Made by a program: the position numbers and the translations under genes
Assembly: GCA_004802705.1 (NCBI GenBank)
Contig: SGPL01000427.1
Location: 6,210-26,810 of the forward strand
Reading direction: 5' to 3'
Length of the DNA stretch: 20,601 nucleotides
From: Bondarzewia mesenterica
Taxonomy: Eukaryota; Basidiomycota; Agaricomycetes; Russulales; Bondarzewiaceae
Notes under the pieces: generated by a model
Seen by the model: only the letters and a program-made list of their open reading frames with translations
Told to the model about the DNA's origin: nothing
The model's database searches: none
Part shown: one piece after another, positions 10,463 to 18,619 of the stretch
Numbering within the stretch: position 1 is the stretch's first letter
Layout of the letters: each line of letters begins with the position of its first letter

Positions 10463-11168
10463 AAGAGAGGAGAGTTAGTAACGGAGGTGAGCGGCATTAA
10501 TTCGTTGATTCTTTCAGGCAGCTAGCCTCGTTACGCACTCCCCGCCACGGCCACTCATCATTCGGTATCACAGATGTGGGATTGACTGCGCTCGCGATAT
10601 CATGAACGCCTTTGGCTAAACGACTTACGTGTATGAGGTGGATGGCGATTGATCGGCACTGGTGCGTAGTAAGCGTATCATCCGGTCAGCGATCCAGCCC
10701 CCCAGATGCCCTCTGCAGGAGAGCCCTGCATGTACTTAGAAGGACGATTGTAATTGCCTTTGTCGACTCTGTGGTCAATCAAACTTCACGATGCGGCCAA
10801 TACTCACTTGGAAGTTGGAGCAGTACTTCGCATGTGGCCTTGGATCTGCCCTTTTTTTTTGTCTCAGCATTCAATGGAAGTTTCACTTGCTCCAGCAGGC
10901 GCTCTCAAAGTCCATCCGAAACCCTTACAATCGCTTCTGTTGAGGGAATCGCATCAGACTCGTGATGCATTTGACGGGATTGTAATATGACATGCATGAA
11001 ACTAACGGCCAGCTGGTCATTCCGAACGACATGTATCGGTAAGTCGTATATCTGCTTTCGATGCAGCCTCTTAAAGTATGTAATCCTGACAGTACTACTT
11101 AAACTCGCAGATGCCACTGCCCCAGACACTCCTGCACCATCTACCAGACCAGAGTAATACTCTAGCGC
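10463..11168 (+). other. Spacer and presumed promoter of hydrolase copy A
   Basis: About 700 bases separate the phosphatase relic from the hydrolase. The matching spacer in copy B is collinear, with small indels. A short open frame ending at 10990 shares its last 38 or so codons with the equivalent frame ending at 14394, but upstream the two are frameshifted relative to each other, so it is probably not a gene. The region most likely holds the hydrolase promoter and leader. Confidence 0.45.
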
Positions 11169-12653
11169 ATGGCCTCGCTTGATACCACCACACCCACCAT
11201 GACTGACCGTGGATCTCTCGGCACTGAATGCACCGAATTCGCAGCCCTTCCGGAGAGTGAAAAGTCGCTAGTAATACCAACTGATCCGGCAGCCGCGCGG
11301 GAGCTCTTCAAGAACGGATATGCAGTAACAGTAGAGGCCCATTTCGGACCAACTTTGCCCGCAGGTAGGTCGACTAGTGCATACGTTGTTTTTCTCTCTC
11401 ATCGTTTTCCTTTTCACAGAATCTGCGTATCGGATTGAGGACCACCATATTCCTGTTGAAGGCGACGAAAAAATCTTCGTACGCTGTCTCATTCCTACTT
11501 CTACCAGTTCTGGTGGTCAGGACAGGACGTTTCCTCTGCTCGTCTGGTATCATGGCGGAGGTGAGGCCATTCCAAAGTCCATTTGATATCGATTTCCCAC
11601 CAGTCTCAATCTTTTTGACAGCATGGATCTCTGGCTTTGCCCTCATGGACGACTACATCCTCAGGCACATTTGCGTGGAACTGCAGATTGTAATCGTAAA
11701 TGTGGACTATAGGTGCGCCAAACTATTTGACACCGCTCCCGCTTAGACAGGTCAGTCTGATGGGATCTTTTTCTTTCCTATCGAAGACTTGCTCCCGAAT
11801 ACACGTTCCCGATAGGCGGTAACGACTGCTACGCTGGCCTCAAATGGGTGCGCGGTTTCCGTCTTTGGCCAGTGCTTGTTTGAATAATTTCTCCTTTAGG
11901 CTGCTAGCAACAACGCCTTAATCTCGGCAGACCTGTCGAAAGGATTCATCGTGTCCGGTCTTTCGGCAGGTGGAAACCTAGCAGCGGTAATGGCCCTACG
12001 TGCACGAGACGATCCTTTCTTCAAGCCGCGGCCACTCACGGGACAAATCCTCCACTGTCCGGTCACCATTCATGCAGACGCGTATCCAGATAGGCATGAC
12101 TCATTTGACGGGATCCTGGCGACTTATTATTGATATAAATTAATTCGACCAGATACAAGAGTAGCCTTAGGTCGGTTGAAGAATTTTGGGAAGGCCCGGT
12201 GCTCTTTGGAAAATCATTCCGTTCCTACTATGGTATACACCGAATTCACGCGAGCACTTTNATTTTACTAACNACCTGCTTGCAGAGTTGACGAAGGTTG
12301 TCCCTACGGATACCGATTTCTCTCCCCTACTAGCCACGACGCATGCGGGNTTGCCACCTCTTTGTATGCAAGTGGCTGGAATGGATCCACTTCGTGACGA
12401 GGGTATCCTTTATGAAAAGACACTGAAGGCCGCAGGCGTCAAGACCAAGCTACATATGTGAGTCGATCGCCTCATGTACTTGTCNTGGTGGATTTCATNA
12501 TATTTNGTTTNCAGATATCCAGGAGTCCCGCANGCATTCGAGTGGATCTTCCCGACACTCTCCGCATCTAAGCAGTTCGAGAAGGATTTCAGGGATGGAA
12601 TACGGTGGATATTGGAGATGTCTGCGTCTCCGAATGCGTCAAGTCAACTATGA
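11169..12653 (+). CDS. Alpha/beta hydrolase fold-3 (hormone-sensitive-lipase-type esterase), intact copy A
   Basis: Eight exons: 11169-11364, 11420-11560, 11622-11712, 11787-11847, 11900-12093, 12153-12232, 12286-12457 and 12515-12653. The ATG at 11199 (MTDRGSLG) is the more likely start because it is the one conserved in copy B; it gives 347 residues, while 11169 adds ten. The oxyanion motif is H100-G-G-A-W, the nucleophile elbow is G173-L-S175-A-G, the acid is D278 in GMDPLRDEG, and the His position is residue 308 in YPGVPxAF. Its codon is CAN (12531-12533), so His is expected but not proven. YRLAPE and DTDFSPLLA are family blocks. It would hydrolyse small esters or lactones; the substrate is unknown. 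Intron 5 uses either a GC donor at 12094 or a GT donor at 12082, both in phase (347 or 343 residues). No disabling change is seen. Confidence 0.92.
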
Positions 12654-13267
12654 ACATTTTCTAATCGAGCTGCCAAGGCTTTCAACGGGTACACAGAGAA
12701 CAAGCTTTGCGTATTTCCATAAAATACGCATCGACGCAAGGCAACTTCAATCACGATTGAAAGGTGAGCCTCGTGAAGGCATAAGGCAATGAGACCCCGG
12801 GAACAGGGGACATATTATTGAATAGGCAATGGCAAAGAGCCTTGAGGGACAAGGGACATTGCCTAACACCTGGTGAGTACAGTATCGTCTCCTCTCTGTT
12901 GAAATTGATCGAACCATTTATAAACTCTTTATACAGTTTGAAGCGATGCTTTGGCTGATTGCTGGAAATTATTCCTGTTCTGAAGGCTGTCAAATTGCTC
13001 GCTGCCGACAATACCCTCCGTAACGTTTAGGTTGCCGTGAAGATCGATCATGTTATGCTTTTTTCTCCAGGACCGGCTACTTCCGTTGCTCCAGTGTTCG
13101 TACAGTACGCTTCCTTGTTACGGGTTTACCTTGTATTGACCTGTTTTTCGGGTAGTCCTCCTTTCCTAAAGTCCTCTTTTCATTTACTGCCTTCGCTCCG
13201 TTCACGGGTGGAGAATACTCCCATTCTGCCTTATCTTCGTATCCGCCGTCTTGCGGTATAAGTCCCG
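12654..13267. other. Unique spacer between the two duplicated blocks
   Basis: About 610 bases lie between the end of hydrolase A and the left edge of copy B. Nothing here matches the region left of copy A, so it is not part of the repeat. Open frames of 65-86 codons on both strands have no family resemblance. It holds the 3' UTR of hydrolase A and otherwise nothing recognised. Confidence 0.5.
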
Positions 13268-13402
13268 TTCATGCAGTCGTTTGTCTCGCGCACTCGTCTG
13301 GACTTCCACAAACCATTTCAACTTATCACTTGACAGGCTTATTATCTCATGCAACTTCGAAGCCAGTGAGCACTGAGTATATGTCCGTAGATCCTGTCGA
13401 AA

Positions 13403-13884
13403 ATGAGGAAAGATCTGGCGGACAGTAGAACAGAAGGGACAGTAATGTGCTGATCTACGTGCCATTTTTCTGTCTAGGCCCATGCAGTGCGACCAGGCCC
13501 AGCACGGCATCACTCACATCCTGAGCATCGGTGCGTCGTTAATGGCCACCGTCGCGTCTGTAAATTACACCGGCTCCCGCTTTCGGATAGCCCCACGTCT
13601 TCCATCGCCTCAGCTATCGTGAGAGTGAGCGAGGCCATCGACGCAGCAGCGTCTTAGGGCGGTAAGGTGATGGTGCACTGCTAGCAGCATTTCAAGGTCG
13701 CCAACGGTNGNGGTCGCGTATCCGGTTGCGAGACGCGGGATGGGGTGGAGAGAGGCTTTGGGGAGGGTGGCCAGGGCTCGGCCGGCGGTTTCTTGAATAG
13801 AGGGTTCTTGGAGCAGTTGAGGAATGTGGAAAGGGGAGTGGAGGGAGATCAGCATGGATTTGAGATAGAGGTGTCGCCCGGTAG
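13403..13884 (+). pseudogene. Dual-specificity phosphatase-like relic, copy B
   Basis: This is the same gene relic as at 9961-10462, but broken differently. One extra base right after the ATG shifts the start. About 13 bases are lost between CCCAGCA and the GGCATCACTC block, removing part of the NGITHILSIG region. Shared with copy A are the missing base before HRL, the TAG at 13655-13657 and the missing base in the RPAVS(P)N block. Unlike copy A it still encodes V-M-V-H-C at the P-loop (Cys codon 13679-13681), but two bases are lost directly after it, giving a TAG at 13682-13684. In the next frame ISRSPT, ARRGMGWREALGRVARARPAVS and NRGFLEQLRNVERG can still be read. Two Ns fall at 13709 and 13711. 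It should be non-functional. Confidence 0.78.
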
Positions 13885-14600
13885 AAGAGAGGAGAGACGT
13901 TAACAGAGGTGAGCGGTTTTGGTTCGTTGGTTCTTTCGGGCAGAGCCCCGTTACGCGCACCCACCACGACCACTCATTATTCGGTATCGCAGATGTCGGA
14001 TTCACTGCGCTCGCGGTATCATGAACGCCTTCAGCTAAACGAAGTGAATGAGGTGGATGGTGATTGATCGGCACTGGTGCGTAGTAGGCATATCATCCGG
14101 TCGGCGATTCAGCTTCCCGGATACCTCCGCGGGAGAGTCCATGTAGAAGAGCGATTGTAATTGCCTTTTCGACTCTATGGTCAATTAAGCTTCACGATAT
14201 GGCCAATACTCACTTGGAAGTTGGAGCAGTACTTCGCATGTGACCTTGGATCTGCCTTTTTTTTGTCTCAGAATTCAATGGAAGTTTCACTTACTCCAGC
14301 AGGCGCTCTCGAAGTCCATCTGAAAGGCTCACAATCGCTTCTGCTAAGGGAATCGCATCAGACTCATGATGCATTTAATGGGACCGTGATATGATATTTA
14401 TGATAAGCTCGTGGGCAGCTGGTCATTCCGAACGACATGTATTGGTAAGTCGTATAGCCGCTTTCGATGCAGCATCTTAAAAATATGCAATCCTGACAGT
14501 ACTACTTAAACTCACAGATGCCACTGCCCCAGTCACTCCTCTACCATCTACCAGAGTAACACTCTAGCGCCCGACCTCGCTCGACACCACCACACCCATC
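13885..14600 (+). other. Spacer and presumed old promoter of hydrolase copy B
   Basis: This is the counterpart of 10463-11168, collinear with small indels. No gene is supported. Confidence 0.45.
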
Positions 14601-15815
14601 ATGACTGACCGTGGATCTCTCGGCGTCGAATGTCCCGAATTTGCAGCCCTTACGGAGAGCGAAAAGTCGCTAGTAATACCAACCGATCCGACAGCTGCGC
14701 GGGAGCTCTTCAAGAACAGATATGCAGTAGGAGTAGAGGCCCATTTCGGACCAACTTTGCCCGCAGGTAGGTCGACTAGCGCGTACTTTGCTTTTCTACC
14801 TCACCGTTTTCCTTCTCAGACTCTGCGTATCGGATTGAGGACTACCTTATTCCTGTTGAAGGCGACGAAAAGGTGTTCGTACGCTGTCTCATTCCTACTT
14901 CTACCAGTTCTGGTGGGCAGGACAGGACGTTTCCTCTGCTCGTCTGGTATCATGGCGGAGGTGAGGCCATTCCAAAGTCCATTTGATATCGATTTTCTAC
15001 TAGTCTCAATCTTTTTGATAGCATGGATCTCTGGCTTCGCCCTCATGGACGACTACATCCTCAGGCACATTTGCGTGGAACTGCAGATTGTAATCGTAAA
15101 TGTGGACTATAGGTGCGCCAAACTATTTGACACCGCTCTCGCTTAGACAGGTCAGTCCGATGGAACCTTCTTCTTTCCCCTCGAAGACTTGCTCCCGAAT
15201 ACCCGTTCCCGATAGGCGTTAACGACTGCTACGCTGGCCTCAAATGGGTGCGCGGTTTCCGCCTTTGGCCAATGCTCGATTGAACGATTTCTCTTTTAGG
15301 CTGCTAGTAACAACGTCTTACTCTCGGCCGACCTGTCGAAAGGATTCATCGTATCCGGTTTTTCCGCAGGTGGAAGCCTCGCAGCGGTAATGGCCCTACG
15401 TGCACGAGATGATCCGTTCTTCAAGGCGCGGCCGCTCACGGGACAAATCCTCCATTGTCCGCTCACCATTCATCCAGACGCGTATCCTGATAGGCATGAA
15501 TCATTTGACGGGATCCTGGCGACTTATTATTGACACAAATTAATTCGAACAGATACAAGAGTTACCTCAAGTCTGTTGAAGAATTTTGGGAAGGCCCAGT
15601 GCTCTTTGGAAAATCATTCTGATCCTACTGTGGTATACACTGAATCCACGTGAGTTCTTCAATTGACTAATTTCCTGCTTGCAGAGTCGACGAAGGCTGT
15701 CCCTGCGGATACCGATTTCTCGCCCCTACTAGCCACGGCGCATGCGGGCTTGCCACCTCTTTGCATGCAAGTGGCTGGAATGGATCCGCTTCGTGATGAA
15801 GATATCCTTTATGAA
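14601..15815 (+). pseudogene. Alpha/beta hydrolase fold-3, broken and truncated copy B
   Basis: Exon positions mirror copy A: 14601-14766, 14820-14960, 15022-15112, 15187-15247, 15300-15493, 15553-15632 and 15685 to about 15815. All splice sites are kept. The oxyanion motif H-G-G-A-W and the nucleophile elbow (here G-F-S-A-G) are intact, and exons 1-5 have no stops. In exon 6 a TGA at 15620-15622 replaces the Arg codon CGT of copy A. Exon 7 still carries the Asp block GMDPLRDE but stops at about 15815. The end of exon 7 and exon 8, with the catalytic His, are missing. A product ending at the TGA would have about 240 residues and lack the acid and the His, so it should be inactive. Decay looks recent because introns and upstream exons remain nearly identical to copy A. 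Confidence 0.92.
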
Positions 15816-16260
15816 TATTATTTCAGTAAAAATTGAATGAACACTTCCTGTCCAATGGAAAAGAGACATACCATCCTCCCAATGCTGCTCCAAAGAAGCA
15901 GTCGCCGGTAAAGGTCGACACAACAGCACCGGTCAACTGGGCATCAGGGTTATTAAAATGGCCCCGTGAAACTGTCAAAGGTGAGCACTGAGGCAATGAT
16001 TCCACTGGACAGCCGAGATGAGTTAACCGCAGTGAACAGAGGAGGACGATAATAGAACAAACCTGACATAGCTGAAGAACCAAACGGGTCAAACGAGCTG
16101 AAGAACAAAGTAAGAAGGTCAAAACACGTGCCCAAAAAGAAAGGAACCTAAAAGTGGATAGCTTAGATTTGTATGACCCTTCGGAGAGAGATACGAGAGA
16201 CTCACCTATTGAACCGAATGCAGCCGTGAAGATGTTCAGCGCGAGCCCCATCGTCCACAT
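15816..16260 (-). pseudogene. 5' fragment of an MFS sugar-transporter-like gene
   Basis: On the minus strand an opening segment, ATG at 16260 or 16251 (MGLALNIFTAAFGSIG), ends at a GTGAGT donor (exon to 16206). A later exon, 15971-15872, reads VSRGHFNNPDAQLTGAVV and then GDCFFGAALGG, ending at a GTATGT donor. This is the first-loop and TM2 region of fungal MFS sugar transporters (compare the usual NNPxxxG and DIGCFFGA blocks). Between them, AMSG just before a GTTTGT donor fits the end of a FGYDQGVMSG-like block, but the part before it does not read through cleanly, so this region is damaged. Beyond 15872 only intron-like sequence follows before the hydrolase junction at about 15816. Everything after the second membrane segment is missing, so the gene is dead. 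Confidence 0.7.
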
Positions 16261-16913
16261 TTCGAGTCCCAGAAGATTCGACAAATCTACCTGCTGTACG
16301 ACTGTTGAGTCGTAAAACCGCCCAACATACGCCTCGGATACTTATTTTTCATCCAAAATTCTAGAGACCAGAAAATCCGTTCGTTCGGAGAATTACTGGT
16401 ACACACAACCGCTCACAAACTTCCTCATGTCGTTGTCCAGGTCAGAAAATGACGGCTACGATGGTCACAAGGTGTTGATAGAGCCTCACTGCGGCCCGGA
16501 GAGAAACTACACATTACGGCTGTAGTCTGGTAGGCGCTCACCGTGCCTGGATATCACAGGATGGGAAGCCAGCATTGGTTCCCCACACTTCCAATGTGGG
16601 GTAAATGGATTCATGAAAACTGCCCGATTATGACCCGCTCGTTGCTAAGAAGCAAGTACAGGGCTTAAGTACCAGGTGACCTGGACTTCAGAAAATCAGA
16701 AGCATTTCAAATCTCAATCAGTACAAACAGATCGGGAGCTCCATAAAATACAAACATTGACTTCAAGTCCATATGTTGTGACTAGAGGCGTGCAGTGTAC
16801 AAAGGATCAACTAGATCCATCAGGCATGGGGAAGTACTGCGGAAGTAATTTCCTATACGTAGAGATTTAGTGAGAGTTATGGGAGAATGCGTCTGCAGGT
16901 AGTTGGATCCGGC
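16261..16913. other. Region between transporter relic and macrodomain gene
   Basis: About 650 bases contain the former promoter of the MFS relic and the 3' end of the macrodomain gene, both on the minus strand. A 64-codon plus-strand frame at 16676-16870 has no family resemblance. The notable item is the palindrome at 16581-16601. Confidence 0.5.
16581..16601. promoter_or_regulatory. Palindrome of two Mig1/CreA-like sites upstream of the transporter relic
   Basis: CCCCACA (16581-16587) and TGTGGGG (16595-16601) form a perfect 7-base inverted repeat around a 7-base centre. Each arm contains GTGGGG on one strand, which fits the SYGGRG consensus of the carbon catabolite repressor CreA/Mig1. A second inverted pair, CATTGG (16573-16578) and CCAATG (16591-16596), overlaps it and includes CCAAT boxes. 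It lies about 320 bases upstream of the relic's ATG, a position suited to glucose repression of a sugar transporter. The regulatory role is inferred. Confidence 0.4.
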
Positions 16914-18012
16914 TTACTGATAAACGTCCTTATCTTCGTCACTGAAGACCACAAAGACGACGCGTTCGAACTAGACACAATCGGTTTCCCACAAGGGTTC
17001 AGACATCAGTGATCTGTGCAAGCAACAGCCAAACAATTTACCTACCCCTTTCCCATCCTCAGACTCCAGAAAATGTCGAACCTCGTTCAACGCCAGATGG
17101 GTTGCACTCTCAACCGGATAGCCGTACACACCGGTGGATATTGATGGAAATGCCTATAGGAAGTGCAGTCAGGTACCCCCCAGAATAGTCAGCATGTTTC
17201 TGGGCGAACGCACTATCTGGGTAAAGGAGTTTTCGAAAGTGATCTGAAGGCTGCATTTGTAACAAGATGCGAGCTGCCGCGAGACTTGTTGTACATGTGA
17301 AGTGGAGTAAATTGGTCCAACTGTGTGGATGACGTGCCGACTTACAGAAAAGATAAATGCCTATATGCACTGGCGGATGGTGTGCAATCCATGTGAACAA
17401 GAGGGCTTACGCAGGAAGGTTGTATCCTTGGGTGATCTTGGCGTCTCCAGTCTCGCAGCCGTTCAAAGTTCGACCTGGCACGGTATCGAAAAATGCGATA
17501 AAATTTCATGCGCTACAGTCAGGCGATATTGTACGTTGCCGAGCAGAATCAACTTACATTCTATAAGCAATTGTGGACCTGCTGCCCTGTGGATGGCTCC
17601 GTCGACTGACAACACAAGATGAGGCAATCACCTCTCCTTCATCTGCCAATGACACTGGTGACATACCTCCTCCACCGCCTAACGTCCATGATGCAACGTG
17701 ATCAACAACATCAATCGAAATCCCGCCGGATTCCAATCAACAACTTACCTAGGAGACTCCTCTTTGCTGCATTGACAATCGCGTGCACGTCAATTTCAGT
17801 GATATCTCCCTGACTACCCAGTCATAAGATGATACCAATGTTGTCGCTAATGATATCGCGAAAAAAGTGAGTTCTCGAACTCACTACACAGATACGCGGT
17901 CTAATAACGCGGCTACGCCAGGAAATCGCGCATTCGTTGTGGGCCTCAGCACTGCACGTTGATACAATTCACGAAGAGTTGGAATCTGGTTGAGTCCAAT
18001 GATGCGAGACAT
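16914..18012 (-). CDS. Macrodomain (ADP-ribose-binding / deacetylating) protein, MacroD type
   Basis: Eight exons on the minus strand: 18012-17888, 17813-17749, 17678-17667, 17605-17558, 17474-17411, 17340-17214, 17153-17046 and 16970-16914. All introns are GT-AG and phases agree, giving 201 residues. The N-terminal lead-in IPTLRELYQRAVLRP (about 10-24) is usual for fungal members. The macrodomain follows: QGDITEIDVHAIVNAAK (43-59), GGGGVDGAIHRAAGP (64-78), [23 protein letters not shown] (seen in two blocks), PSISTGVYGYP and VVFVVFSDEDKDVY. These correspond to the adenine and ribose loops of MacroD-type enzymes that remove mono-ADP-ribose or O-acetyl groups. The usual NAAN is NAAK (Lys59). 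Exon 3 is a 12-base micro-exon inside the Gly-rich loop. The end is short: CAG TAA, where relatives often continue with LIPxYFP. An upstream in-frame ATG exists at 18078, but 18012 fits the family better. Confidence 0.93.
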
Positions 18013-18619
18013 GATGAGCGAAACCGATTGATGATTGTCGCGGAGCGAAATGAACAAGTTTATCGACCGGCAAAGCAACTGAGTTTACGCGCGTACTCGC
18101 AGTGACGTCTTCGCTGAGTTCGCGCACCTCGTTTGTCGCCCCTTGACAGGTGGAGAAAGAATCGTAAAATTCGTGTCAAGAAATAAGTGAGTTGATCACT
18201 ACACAGTAGATACATTAAAAATATGCGATAGCAGTAACAAGATATATAAAGATACAGAGATAGATGACGGTTGCAATGTCCCAAGAATGCGAACGAAGAC
18301 GACCATATAACGGGCTACGAGCCTAAGCACCCGAATGGACAAAGAAATATAGGTTAGGAACCATGGGGACGTGAAGAAAGGGGGTGATGCAAATGCGAAG
18401 AGCCAAAATTAGCTGGTGGTACAGTTTAATAATAGATCAGAAAAGACAGGGCCGTATGAGATTAACCAAGGTAAATGGGGAACAATGCGTGCGCGAGAAA
18501 GTGCGGTGAAATCAAGGTGCAATGGCACGGGCTGCGGGAAATAATTAAGTCAGATAGTGCTGTTGGGAGTATTCCAGACGATGAGCTCCGACCTAGTATC
18601 GGGATGAGTAGTTCGACGA
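18013..18619. other. Intergenic region between kinase 3' end and macrodomain 5' end
   Basis: This 607-base region lies between two minus-strand genes. It contains the macrodomain promoter and the kinase 3' UTR. The reading frame at 18475-18738 on the plus strand overlaps the kinase antisense and is not supported. No other feature is recognised. Confidence 0.5.

Larger units (their letters stand above)
9837..12416 (+). repeat. Direct segmental duplication, copy A
   Basis: This block of about 2.6 kb matches 13268-15815 along most of its length, in the same orientation, including introns and intergenic spacer. The offset between copies drifts from 3431 at the left edge to 3400 in the middle and 3399 at the right, so only small indels separate them. 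The left edge is the shared word TTCATGCAG. The right edge is near CTTTATGAA, inside hydrolase exon 7. The block holds a phosphatase relic and most of a hydrolase gene. The last exon of the hydrolase (12515-12653) lies beyond the repeated part. Confidence 0.92.
13268..15815 (+). repeat. Direct segmental duplication, copy B (truncated)
   Basis: This is the second copy of the block described at 9837-12416. Similarity starts at TTCATGCAG and ends abruptly after ATGAA at about 15815, in the middle of hydrolase exon 7. To the right lies sequence of an opposite-strand transporter relic. Relative to copy A it carries extra indels in the phosphatase part and point changes throughout, including introns. 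Confidence 0.92.

Noticed and set aside
10754..10990. Short frame upstream of hydrolase A, with a counterpart at 14161-14394
   Set aside because: Only the last 38 or so codons agree between copies; the earlier parts are in different frames, which argues against protein-level constraint.
13610..14074. 154-codon minus-strand open frame
   Set aside because: It is the antisense of the phosphatase relic B, whose sense strand carries clear family blocks (SRSPT, EALGRV, RARPAVS). The corresponding antisense frame in copy A is broken early.
16914..16940. A 25-base intron that would extend the macrodomain C-terminus to QRILP
   Set aside because: 25 bases is far shorter than any other intron in the window (47 or more), so the direct TAA stop was kept.
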